64,000 nt of DNA from Rhodovastum atsumiense (GTDB taxonomy: Bacteria > Pseudomonadota > Alphaproteobacteria > Acetobacterales > Acetobacteraceae): contig NZ_OW485601.1 in NCBI RefSeq assembly GCF_937425535.1, forward strand, positions 3,269,501-3,333,500. Reading direction: 5' to 3'. Shown in pieces: positions 41,307-49,394 of the stretch (positions are counted from its first letter, which is position 1; the number at the start of each line of letters is the position of its first letter). Made by a program: the position numbers and the translations under genes. The notes below the pieces were generated by a model. The model had not been told where the DNA came from, did no database searches, and was given only the letters and a program-made list of their open reading frames with translations.

Positions 41307-41779
41307 CAGCGCCGGTCCGCGCCGCCGCGGCGCTCGGGCTCGGTCAGCTGGTCCATGTCGCGGAAGCGGCTTTCCACCAGTGGCCGGGCTTCGGTCTGCG
41401 GCACGTGACAGGAGAGGCAGGCATAGCGCCGCGGCGCCAGCCCGCCGAGCGTGTTGCCCTCGCGGTCCTGGTAATGGGTCACCGAGATCATCGGTGCCTG
41501 GCTCTGCTCGGTGAAGCGGCGGGCATGGCAGGACATGCATTTGTTGGCGTTGAGGTCGAGCGCGTAGCCCTCGATGGCGTGCGGGATCAGCGGCGGCTGG
41601 TCGGGGTAGTTGCGGCGCACGCGGACATCGTTGGTGACGGCGCGCTGCATCGGCGGCACCGGCGTCTCGCGGGTGAAGGGCTCGGGGCCGCGCAGCCGCG
41701 GCGCGTCCTGGGCGTACAGCCCAGGAGAGAGAAGGACGCCGCCGAGCGCCAGCGCGACCGGCAGGAAGGGCCTGCGCAT
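41306..41779 (-). CDS. napB: periplasmic nitrate reductase, diheme cytochrome subunit NapB
   Basis: A 157-residue periplasmic diheme cytochrome c. The signal peptide [20 protein letters not shown] is followed by conserved PPLIPHAIEGYALDLNANKC and two heme sites, CMSCH and CLSCH. It passes electrons from NapC to NapA. The ATG at 41779 overlaps the napA stop (TGATG), and its own stop overlaps the napC start. Confidence 0.95.
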   Translation of the reverse strand: MRRPFLPVALALGGVLLSPGLYAQDAPRLRGPEPFTRETPVPPMQRAVTNDVRVRRNYPDQPPLIPHAIEGYALDLNANKCMSCHARRFTEQSQAPMISVTHYQDREGNTLGGLAPRRYACLSCHVPQTEARPLVESRFRDMDQLTEPERRGGADRR

Positions 41780-44307
41780 CAGCCGCGGCCTCCGCCCGGC
41801 GTGGTTTCCGCCACCGTCGCCGCCACGACCCTCACCGCGCATTTCTTGAAGTCGGTCTGCTTGGAGATCGGGTCGGTGGCGTCCAGTGTGACCTTGTTGA
41901 TCAGTTGGCTGGCATCGAAGAACGGCACGAACACCACGCCCGGCGGTACCCGGTTGCGCCCGCGCGTTTCCAGCCGGCTGCGGATCTCGCCGCGGCGGGA
42001 CTGGATGCGCACCTCCTGCCCGCGCCGCAGTCCCCGCTTCGTCGCGTCCTCGGGGTGCATGAACATCACCGCGCCGGGGAAGGCCCGGTACAGCTCCGGC
42101 ACGCGCAGCGTCATCGACCCGGAATGCCAGTGCTCCAGCACCCGGCCCGTCACCAGCCACAGGTCGAACTCCTGGTCGGGGGATTCGGCGGGCGGTTCGT
42201 ACGGCGCGCCGATGATGTTGGCGCGACGGTCGAGGTTGCCGTAGAACTGCAGGCCGCTGCCCTTTTCCACGTAGGGGTCGAATCCCTCGCGATAGCGCCA
42301 GCGGGTTTCCTTGCCGTCCACCACCGGCCAGCGCAGGCCGCGCACCTGGTGATAGGTGTCGAAGGGGGCAAGGTCGTGGCCGTGCCCGCGGCCGAAGGCG
42401 GCGTATTCCTCGAACAGGCCCTTCTGGACATAGAAGCCGAAATGCGCCGATTCGTGGTTGCCGTAGCCGGGATCGGCCTCGGCCAGCGGGAAACGGTCCA
42501 CCTGGCCGTTGCGGAACAGCACCTCGTACAGCGTCTTGCCGCGATAGTCCGGCGCACGCGCGAGCAGGTCCTGCGGCCACACCTCCTCGGTGGTGAAGCG
42601 CTTCGAGAATTCCATCAATTGCCAGAGATCGGAGCGCGCCTCGCCCGGTGCCTCCACCAGTTGGTGCCAGAAATGCGTGCGCCTCTCGGCATTGCCGTAG
42701 GCACCTTCCTTCTCCACCCACATCGCCGTCGGCAGCACGATGTCGGAGGCCATCGCGGTGACGGTCGGATAGGCGTCCGAGCAGACCACCAGGTTCGCCG
42801 GGTTGCGGTAGCCCGGATAGGTCTCGTTGTTGGTGTTGGGCGCGGTCTGCAGGTTGTTGTTGCACTGGATCCAGTAGGCGTTGAGCCGGCCGTCCTTCAG
42901 CATGCGGTCCTGCTGCACGGCGTGGTACCCCACCTTGTCCGGCAGCAGCCCGGCGGGCAGCTTCCACAATTCCTCACTGTGCCGCCGGTGCTCGGGGTTG
43001 GTCACCTGCATGTCGGCGGGCAGTCGGTGGGAGAAGGTGCCGACCTCCCGCGCGGTGCCGCAGGCCGAAGGCTGGCCGGTCAGCGAGAACGGGCCGTTGC
43101 CCGGCTCGGAGATCTTCCCGGTCAGCAGGTGCAGGTTGTAGACCATGTGATTGGCCCAGACGCCGCGCACATGCTGGTTGAAGCCCATGGTCCAGAGCGA
43201 CATGACCTTGGCCTTCGGATCGGCGTAGAGCCGTGCCAGCGCCTCAAGCTGGGTCTTCGGCACGCCGGAGATTTCGTGCGCGCGGTCCAGCGTGTACTCG
43301 GCGACCTGCTTTGTGTAGGCCTCGAAATCGGCGGGCTGCGAAACCTGGGCGTCGTTGGCGTGCTGGGCGCGCTGCTCCAGCACGTTGTCGGGGCGCAGCC
43401 CGTAACCGATATCGGTGTTGGCCAGCCGGAAATTGACGTGGCGTTGCACGAAGTCGCGATTCACCGCGCCCGATTGGATGATATGGTTGGCGATGTAGTT
43501 GAGGATGGCGAGGTCGGTGCCGGGGTGGAAGATCACCGTCGCGTCCGACAGGTCCGTGGTCCGGTGCTCGTAGGTCGAGAGCGTGTGGATGCGTACATGC
43601 TCCGCGCTGAGCCGGCGGTCGGTGATGCGGGTCCACAGGATCGGATGCATCTCCGCCATGTTCGAGCCCCAGAGCACGAAGGCATCGGCCTGCTCGAAAT
43701 CGTCGTAGCAGCCCATCGGCTCGTCCATGCCGAAGGCGCGGATGAAGGCGACCGCGGCCGAAGCCATGCAGTGCCGGGCATTGGGATCGAGGTTGTTGGA
43801 GCGGAACCCGGCACGCATCAGCTTCGACGCGGCATAGCCTTCCCACAGGGTCCACTGGCCGGAGCCGAACATGCCGACCGCGTCCGGTCCCTTTTCCCGC
43901 AGCACCCGCTTCCAGTGCGCCGCCATGATGTCGAAGGCCATGTCCCAGGACACCGGCTGCAGCTCGCCATCCTTGGCGAACTGTCCGCCGCGCATCCGCA
44001 TCAGCGGGCGGGTCAGGCGGTCGGCGCCGTACATGATCTTGGAGAGGAAGTAACCCTTTACGCAGTTGAGGCCGCGATTCACCTCGGCCTGCATGTCGCC
44101 ATGCGTCGCCACCACCCGTCCGTCCTTGACCGCGACCATGACGCCGCAGCCGGTGCCGCAGAAGCGGCAGGGGGCCTTCGACCATTTCAGGTGCAGCTCC
44201 TCGCCGGTGGCGACGTTCTGCGCGCCGGCGGAAAGCGGCACGCCAGCCACGGCGGCGGCCGCGGCGGCCGCCTGGGCGCGGATCAGGTCACGGCGCGAGA
44301 CATCCAT
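41779..44307 (-). CDS. napA: periplasmic nitrate reductase catalytic subunit NapA
   Basis: An 842-residue molybdenum enzyme (bis-MGD, one 4Fe-4S cluster) that reduces nitrate to nitrite in the periplasm. The Tat signal is [11 protein letters not shown]. Cluster cysteines are Cys47, Cys50, Cys54 and Cys82 (CRFCGTGC...NCVKG), and the molybdenum Cys lies in [12 protein letters not shown]. Length and C-terminal molydopterin-dinucleotide domain are normal. It overlaps napD by 20 nt and napB by one base. Maturation depends on the NapD encoded upstream. Confidence 0.97.
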   Translation of the reverse strand: MDVSRRDLIRAQAAAAAAAVAGVPLSAGAQNVATGEELHLKWSKAPCRFCGTGCGVMVAVKDGRVVATHGDMQAEVNRGLNCVKGYFLSKIMYGADRLTRPLMRMRGGQFAKDGELQPVSWDMAFDIMAAHWKRVLREKGPDAVGMFGSGQWTLWEGYAASKLMRAGFRSNNLDPNARHCMASAAVAFIRAFGMDEPMGCYDDFEQADAFVLWGSNMAEMHPILWTRITDRRLSAEHVRIHTLSTYEHRTTDLSDATVIFHPGTDLAILNYIANHIIQSGAVNRDFVQRHVNFRLANTDIGYGLRPDNVLEQRAQHANDAQVSQPADFEAYTKQVAEYTLDRAHEISGVPKTQLEALARLYADPKAKVMSLWTMGFNQHVRGVWANHMVYNLHLLTGKISEPGNGPFSLTGQPSACGTAREVGTFSHRLPADMQVTNPEHRRHSEELWKLPAGLLPDKVGYHAVQQDRMLKDGRLNAYWIQCNNNLQTAPNTNNETYPGYRNPANLVVCSDAYPTVTAMASDIVLPTAMWVEKEGAYGNAERRTHFWHQLVEAPGEARSDLWQLMEFSKRFTTEEVWPQDLLARAPDYRGKTLYEVLFRNGQVDRFPLAEADPGYGNHESAHFGFYVQKGLFEEYAAFGRGHGHDLAPFDTYHQVRGLRWPVVDGKETRWRYREGFDPYVEKGSGLQFYGNLDRRANIIGAPYEPPAESPDQEFDLWLVTGRVLEHWHSGSMTLRVPELYRAFPGAVMFMHPEDATKRGLRRGQEVRIQSRRGEIRSRLETRGRNRVPPGVVFVPFFDASQLINKVTLDATDPISKQTDFKKCAVRVVAATVAETTPGGGRG

Positions 44308-44569
44308 GGGATGGTCCCTTCGGTAAGGCTGGTTCGAAATGGTGGAAGACGAGGCTGGCGGCGAGCACGCCGTCGAGCATCTGGATCGCGTTCAGCCGCG
44401 CGACGATCTCGTCCTCGGTGCCGGTTTCGAGGGTGACGACGAGCTTGCCCGTGTCGGTGCCGCCATGCAGCACCACGCCCGGCATGGCCTGCAGCGTATC
44501 GGCGATCGCCTGCGCCTGCAGCGGACGGCTGTGCACCACAAGGCCAGAGATGTGGACGTCATCCTGCAT
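44288..44569 (-). CDS. napD: NapA signal-peptide chaperone NapD
   Basis: A 93-residue cytoplasmic chaperone that binds the Tat signal of NapA until cofactor loading is complete. Family markers are [13 protein letters not shown] at the N-terminus and GKLVVTLET in the middle, giving a ferredoxin-like fold. The ATG at 44569 lies within the end of napF (11-nt overlap), and its end overlaps napA, so expression is coupled. Confidence 0.92.
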   Translation of the reverse strand: MQDDVHISGLVVHSRPLQAQAIADTLQAMPGVVLHGGTDTGKLVVTLETGTEDEIVARLNAIQMLDGVLAASLVFHHFEPALPKGPSHGCLAP

Positions 44570-44864
44570 CGGGGGACTCCGGGACGGGGGGAGCGGAGAC
44601 GCGCAGGGCATCGGCGGGGCAGACGCGGACGCAGTCACCGCAGCCGGTGCAGGAAGCAGCCACGACATGCGGGCGGGCGCCGCCGCGGGCGAGGGTGAAA
44701 CGGATGGCGCCGGCCGGGCACGCGTCCCGGCAACTCATGCAGGCAATTCCGCGCAGCGCCAGGCAGGCGTCGCCAAGGAGGGCGAGAGCTACTGGCGCGG
44801 CAGGCGTGTCGGTGCCGAAGAGCAACCTGCGCCGCCGCAGTCCAAGTGGGGGCGTGCCGGTCAT
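44559..44864 (-). CDS. napF: ferredoxin-type protein NapF, short form
   Basis: A 101-residue iron-sulfur protein. Two cysteine clusters are visible, CMSCRDACPAG and CTGCGDCVRVCP. Typical NapF is near 160 residues with extra clusters toward the N-terminus; here the N-terminal cluster region is replaced by a short Arg-rich stretch (LRRRRLLFG). NapF is thought to assist NapA cluster assembly in the cytoplasm. It lies 10 nt after napE. Confidence 0.82.
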   Translation of the reverse strand: MTGTPPLGLRRRRLLFGTDTPAAPVALALLGDACLALRGIACMSCRDACPAGAIRFTLARGGARPHVVAASCTGCGDCVRVCPADALRVSAPPVPESPDAG

Positions 44865-44874
44865 CGCATGCGGT

Positions 44875-45051
44875 TCACACAGGCCCCGGCGGGCCGGTGA
44901 ACAGGTAGTACATCCACACCACGAAGCCCCAGCCGGCCACCACGCCGACGGCGATGAACGGCCAGATCACCACCGCGAGCAGCAGGAAAACCAGAAGCTC
45001 ATGCAATAACGACGGCCTTGCACTACGTGCACTGCTTCCGTTTGGGTTCAT
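44875..45051 (-). CDS. napE: periplasmic nitrate reductase membrane protein NapE
   Basis: A 58-residue one-helix membrane protein. The helix (about 20-48) and the ending GFVVWMYYLFTGPPGP match NapE. Function in nitrate reduction is not established. The ATG at 45051 has GAGAAG upstream. It begins the napEFDABC operon; no clear FNR- or NarP-type site could be seen in the 125 bp before it. Confidence 0.88.
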   Translation of the reverse strand: MNPNGSSARSARPSLLHELLVFLLLAVVIWPFIAVGVVAGWGFVVWMYYLFTGPPGPV

Positions 45052-45176
45052 ATCTTGCGCTTCTCCAGCGCCATAAGACATGAACGCCGGGTGCGGTTCC
45101 CGTCATGTATTTCGATTGTTGCGACGAGTACCCCATGCCTCTTTTGCGCCGGACATGCGGGGCGTCGGCAGGCCGC

Positions 45177-45833
45177 TCAGGGGGCGGGGTCGAGCAGCCC
45201 CGACCAGACCCAGCCCCAGGCGACCTCGTCACCCACCTGCACCCAGCCGTCGCGGGTGCGTGCATGGACTTTCAGGAGCGTGCCCCTGGGGGCGGTCTGC
45301 AGCACTGGCGCGGCATTGTTCGGGTTCGCGCGGACGTTGGAAACTTCCCGCACCACGACATGCTCGCCGTCGGCCGGCGCGAGGGCGCGGGCGGCATGCC
45401 GCGTATCGCGCTGCCGTTCCACCACGGTCAGTTCGGTGCGGGCGTCATCGAGCTGCTGCCGCAGCCCCGCGAGTTCCTGCCGCGCCTGGTCCGCCTGGTC
45501 GTGCAAGGCCGCGAGCAGCGCAGTCTCCACCTGCACCTGACCGCGCAATGCGTCGATCCGCTCTTCCGACGCGGGCATGGCGGCGCCACCCTGTCGGGAT
45601 GCCAGGACGGGCGCCTGCGGGGATGGGCCGGCCGGGCGCGGTGGGGCGGAGGGACGGCCGACCAGGACCCACACGCCGAGGAACCCAGCGGTGACGCAGG
45701 CAAGGCCGGCGGCGCCATAGGCGGCAAGCCGCCGGGCCTGCTGTCGCCATGGCGGCGGCCCGGCAGGGGGCGTGGCGGGGCGGGGGGGCGCGCCCGAGAA
45801 GCTTGATTGCCGAGTGATCAACATTCCATCCAT
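45177..45833 (-). CDS. SH3b domain protein with membrane anchor and coiled coil
   Basis: About 218 residues. A Pro-rich cytoplasmic N-terminus, one membrane helix (about 37-58: AAYGAAGLACVTAGFLGVWVL), a coiled-coil region (LRQQLDDARTELTVVERQRD) and a C-terminal bacterial SH3 domain (VSNVRANPNN...GTLLKVHARTRDGWVQVGDE). Such SH3b proteins usually act at the cell envelope. GTG (45839) and ATG (45824) are alternative starts. It is transcribed toward nap, but 125 bp separate them. The 284 bp upstream (45834-46117) are AT-rich and contain no gene. Confidence 0.72.
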   Translation of the reverse strand: MDGMLITRQSSFSGAPPRPATPPAGPPPWRQQARRLAAYGAAGLACVTAGFLGVWVLVGRPSAPPRPAGPSPQAPVLASRQGGAAMPASEERIDALRGQVQVETALLAALHDQADQARQELAGLRQQLDDARTELTVVERQRDTRHAARALAPADGEHVVVREVSNVRANPNNAAPVLQTAPRGTLLKVHARTRDGWVQVGDEVAWGWVWSGLLDPAP

Positions 45834-46117
45834 TCGCACTGATGATGGAAGGCCATCAAAAGAACCTGATGGGCATGTGCAATACTGTAAGCATGCAGAT
45901 AATAAGAATCTGAAATTATACGCTTATTGATCTAAAATCAGCGGCGCCGATAAAACTTTTGCGCGAAGACGTGTGATGTGACGGGGCCACGTGTTTGTGG
46001 CCTGTCTGCACGTTCGTGATTTGTTTGTGTCTGCCTGATCGTCGTCCGGGCCGGCCCATCGAACAAGGCGGTGCAGGCAGCGGCAGCCCCGCCCTGCACC
46101 CCGGAGCGGAAGCCGGC

Positions 46118-46396
46118 TCAGGTGTGGTTGGCGGACCCCCGGATTCGTTCCAGCAATGCGTTCAGGACGTGCCGGGAGACGGCGTCCTTGATCGGCCGGG
46201 CCAGGGGGTCATCCGACAGGTCTTCCGGCAGGCACACCGTTCCGCTCTGTCGCCTGACCCGCACCTCGTGGATCGTGTCGCGCACCTTCACATCGACCAC
46301 CCATCTGTCCCGCCCCGAGGCGCCACCGGGAGGAGCCACCACGGGGCGCATGCGAAGAATGGCGAAGGCGGTCTGCGGGTCGGCAATCTCTGTCAT
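46118..46396 (-). CDS. hypothetical protein
   Basis: About 92 residues, no recognised family. It has a beta-like stretch (RWVVDVKVRDTIHEVRVRRQSGTVCLPED) followed by a C-terminal helix. An ATG at 46417 is an alternative start. It lies downstream of the aquaporin relic and is transcribed in the same direction. Confidence 0.45.
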   Translation of the reverse strand: MTEIADPQTAFAILRMRPVVAPPGGASGRDRWVVDVKVRDTIHEVRVRRQSGTVCLPEDLSDDPLARPIKDAVSRHVLNALLERIRGSANHT

Positions 46397-46555
46397 TTCG
46401 GTCTTTCGATCTTGCATGCTGCGGAACGCGCCTGTCCCGCAACCGGGGGCGCGCCTCCGTAATGTGTGACATGATGCATTCCTTGCGTGATCAGATCCTG
46501 GTGTAGTTTGGGGTCTGACCCAAAAAATGGCCGATAATCTGTTGAAATATAGCGA

Positions 46556-47019
46556 TTACTTTCCCGTGCTGGCGGCCGGCGCGGTGGGTTCCGTCGAGGG
46601 GCGCGATAGCCGGGCCTGGCGCGACCTGGTCCCGAAGCCAATGGGGAGATCCCCCGGCCGCGCCGTGTGACCCACAATCGCGCAGACCGGCATGGTTTGT
46701 TGCAATATCGGCTCGACCGCATGGGTGAAGGCCAGGGCCGCGAGGCAGGCGCCGAGGAACTGGCCGGCAAGGTAGGTGGGCAGCAGGGACGCCGGCATCC
46801 GCCGCCCCGGCACCATGGCGATGCTGACCGCCGGATTGAGATGGGCGCAGCACAGGTGGCGCGTCGCGTAGATGGCGACCGTCACCCCCAGACCATGGCC
46901 ACCTGGAACAGTCCGGCATGGGCGGAGAACAGCACGGTGACCGCCACCGGCCCGCAGCCGAGCAGCACCAGCAAAAAGGTGCCGATCAGCTCGCCGGAAA
47001 AATGATGCAGCTTGCGCAT
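46556..47019 (-). pseudogene. aquaporin/glyceroporin (AqpS-like) relic
   Basis: The N-terminal part reads MRKLHHFSGELIGTFLLVLLG and continues to FQVAMVWG, then a stop. The family sequence resumes in another frame (TVAIYATRH...AHLNPAVSIAMV), so at least one frameshift lies near 46885-46892, in a G-run. The first NPA motif is present. After about 140 residues family resemblance fades and the second NPA half is missing. The gene is therefore frameshifted and truncated. It lies 5 nt after arsM; in some rhizobia an aquaporin (AqpS) serves arsenite transport in ars operons. Confidence 0.82.
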
Positions 47020-47024
47020 GACGC

Positions 47025-48068
47025 TCAGCAGCACCCGCAGCTTTCCACGCCCTCCGGGGCGCAGCCGCAGTCGAACCGGCCGAAATGGCAGGAGCGGTCG
47101 CCCTCGACGTTGAAATGCCGGGCGAGCCGGGTTTCCCCCACCATGGTGGCGGTATTGCCGCAGACCCGCATCGGCCGGCCGGTGAGGAAGGTATGATGGT
47201 CGTCGAGCGCGAAACGCTGCGGATGGTCCGGAATGGTGCCGAGATAGGTCACGGCCTGCCCGTAATCCTCGCAGATATCCTCGAGCGAGGGCAGCTTGAA
47301 GGCACGCAGCTTGATCGACCAGAAACGCGCCGGGGCGACGCGGTTTTCCAGGGTGGGATTGCCGATGCTGATCCGGCTGCGGCTCACCACGCGGTAGTCC
47401 GGCCAGCCGGTGTCGCGCAGCAGGCGGCGCAGATCCTCGACATACATCGCCCCGCCCAGGCATTCGGCGCGCAGTTCGGGATCCTCGCGCAGCCGCGCCG
47501 GCAGCCGCCGGTCGGCGAAGACATCAGCGCAGAGCAGCTCGCCGCCCGGCTTCAGCACCCGGAAGATCTCGGTGAAGACGCGGGGCTGGGCCGGCGAGAG
47601 ATTGATCACGCAATTGGAAACGACCACGTCGATCGAGTTGTCGGCGATGCCCAGCGCCGCCAGGTCCTCGATGAAGCCCTGGCGGAAATCGGTGTTCGGC
47701 CACGCGTAGCCGAAGCGCAGCGCCTGCGCGTGCTGGTGGCGGCGGGCGACCTGCAATTGCTCCTCGGTCATGTCGACGCCGATTACCTTGCCGCGGGGGC
47801 CGACCAGGGCGGAGATCAGGTAGGCGTCGCGGCCGCTGCCGCAGCCCAGATCGAGCACGGTGCAGCCTTCCAGTGCCGGCGGGATGGGCGAGCCGCAGCC
47901 ATAGAAGCGGTCGAGGATCTCGCCGTCGATCATCGACAGGATGGATTGGTACGGGGTCGGCACGGACTCGCGGCAACAGCAGGCATTGGTCCGCAGGTCC
48001 CGCTTGCCGGTCAGCGTCCGGCCGTAATAGGCGCGGATCTCCTGCAATTCGGCATCAAGATGCGACAT
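47025..48068 (-). CDS. arsM: arsenite S-adenosylmethionine methyltransferase
   Basis: A 347-residue cytoplasmic enzyme that methylates trivalent arsenic to volatile or less retained forms. The SAM motif is VLDLGCGSGRDAYLIS. The conserved arsenite-binding cysteines are in FYGCGSP, SNCVINLS and AECLGGAMY. Additional cysteines occur near the N-terminus (NACCC) and in the Cys-rich end ESCGCC. The ATG at 48068 gives the expected N-terminus. No arsR or arsC is in the window. Confidence 0.93.
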   Translation of the reverse strand: MSHLDAELQEIRAYYGRTLTGKRDLRTNACCCRESVPTPYQSILSMIDGEILDRFYGCGSPIPPALEGCTVLDLGCGSGRDAYLISALVGPRGKVIGVDMTEEQLQVARRHQHAQALRFGYAWPNTDFRQGFIEDLAALGIADNSIDVVVSNCVINLSPAQPRVFTEIFRVLKPGGELLCADVFADRRLPARLREDPELRAECLGGAMYVEDLRRLLRDTGWPDYRVVSRSRISIGNPTLENRVAPARFWSIKLRAFKLPSLEDICEDYGQAVTYLGTIPDHPQRFALDDHHTFLTGRPMRVCGNTATMVGETRLARHFNVEGDRSCHFGRFDCGCAPEGVESCGCC

Positions 48069-48193
48069 GGCTGCAAACTTCCACGCAGGGTGACAGGAAC
48101 GCAGGCGCAGCCTGCCCCGCCGCAGCAGCCCCGTCTGTCGCATGCGCGACAGACGGGTGTCGTCCAGCCGACAGGCCGGCCCGCAGCGTCCCC

Positions 48194-49375
48194 TCAGCCG
48201 GCCTGCCTGCGTCGGGCCTGTCGCTTGCGCCACCACAGCACCACGCCCGAGATCGAGAGCACCGCCACGCCGATGCCGGTCGCGGCGATGACGATCCGTC
48301 CGGGCAGCCCGGCGATCTGGCCGCTGTGCAGCGGGAACTGGGCCTGCATCACCAGGTCGCCGGCGCGGCCTTCGCCCGGCAGGTCCTGGCGCAGCACCGC
48401 CCCGGTGCTGTCGTCGAGATAAATCGCGGGCATGCCCAGTCCGGCGGCGTGATGTCCGCCGGCCGGGAAGAAGTAGATCCCGTACACGCCGATGGCGCGG
48501 TTTTCGTAGATGCCACCGGGCACGCCGGGCCAGTGTGCGGCGCGGGCGATCGCTGCCGCCCGGGCGATTGCCGCCTCGTAGCTCAGGCGCGGCCGGTCCG
48601 GTGGCGGCGGCGTGCGGGCCGCGGCCGTCTGCAGCAGCGTCGGCCCGGTGGGCACCAGGCGCGAGAGCACCGGGTGGAACACCTCCTCGCGCAGCGACAG
48701 CGCCACGGCGCTGACCGCGAGGGTCAGCAGCGTCACCCACAGCCACAATCCGCCGGCGCGGTGCAGGTCGACGATGAAGCGGTGCAGGCTGGCGCCGCGC
48801 TTGATCTGCCAGGCGACGCGCCAGCGGGCCAGGAAGCCCGGGCCGGAGCGCGGCAGGGTCAGCACCAGCCCGCCGAAGCAGTCGAGCGCCCAGAGGATGG
48901 CGATGCCGCCCATCAGCCATTGCCCGACCTGCCCGGCGGCGAGCGTGTAGTGCAGCGAATACAGGAACGGCACGATTTGCCGCTGTCCGAGGCAGCAGCC
49001 GCCCCACTCGCGCCGGCCCAGCACCGTGCCGGTGTCCGGCTCGATGAAGACCTGGTTGTAGTCGAGCGTGGCCGCCGCCGCCGGATCGATGCCGGGGCGC
49101 GGATCGACGAAGGCGACCACGGTGCCGCCCGGATCAGGGCGGAACTGCAGGTAGCGCAATTGCACCCGCGGGTCGGCCTCGACCCGGGCCACCAGATCGC
49201 CCGGCGGCAGCGGGCTGGCGGCGGCGACGTCAGGGGCGGTGGTCAGGTCGGGATTGAGCCAGCCATCCAGTTCGTCGTGGAAGGCGATGACGCTGCCGGT
49301 CAGCCCGGCCAGCACCAGGAAGGCCGCCATCGCCAGTCCGGCGATGCGATGCAACCACAGCAGCCACGCGCGCAT
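48194..49375 (-). CDS. PepSY-associated transmembrane protein
   Basis: A 393-residue inner-membrane protein with four main helices and periplasmic PepSY regions. Family features are LLWLHRIAGLAMAAFLVLAGLTGSVIAFHDELD at the N-terminus (a His near the first helix) and RFIVDLHRAGGLW, plus LSGVVLWWRKR at the end; the His residues may bind heme or iron. Such proteins are thought to reduce ferric siderophores at the inner membrane. The ATG at 49375 with AGGAAG is preferred over a GTG at 49393. It starts 19 nt after the TonB receptor stop and should share its Fur control. Confidence 0.88.
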   Translation of the reverse strand: MRAWLLWLHRIAGLAMAAFLVLAGLTGSVIAFHDELDGWLNPDLTTAPDVAAASPLPPGDLVARVEADPRVQLRYLQFRPDPGGTVVAFVDPRPGIDPAAAATLDYNQVFIEPDTGTVLGRREWGGCCLGQRQIVPFLYSLHYTLAAGQVGQWLMGGIAILWALDCFGGLVLTLPRSGPGFLARWRVAWQIKRGASLHRFIVDLHRAGGLWLWVTLLTLAVSAVALSLREEVFHPVLSRLVPTGPTLLQTAAARTPPPPDRPRLSYEAAIARAAAIARAAHWPGVPGGIYENRAIGVYGIYFFPAGGHHAAGLGMPAIYLDDSTGAVLRQDLPGEGRAGDLVMQAQFPLHSGQIAGLPGRIVIAATGIGVAVLSISGVVLWWRKRQARRRQAG

Positions 49376-49394
49376 GGGTCCGCTTCCTGTCACG

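Noticed and set aside
41905-44436. A long plus-strand frame opposite napA
   Set aside because: It mirrors napA, has no recognisable domain and runs across the napA-napD boundary; it is a shadow.
45926-45940. FNR-like site TTGAT...ATCAG upstream of the SH3-domain gene
   Set aside because: The half-sites are five bases apart instead of four and the last base differs, and it lies almost 900 bp from napE. Too weak to call.
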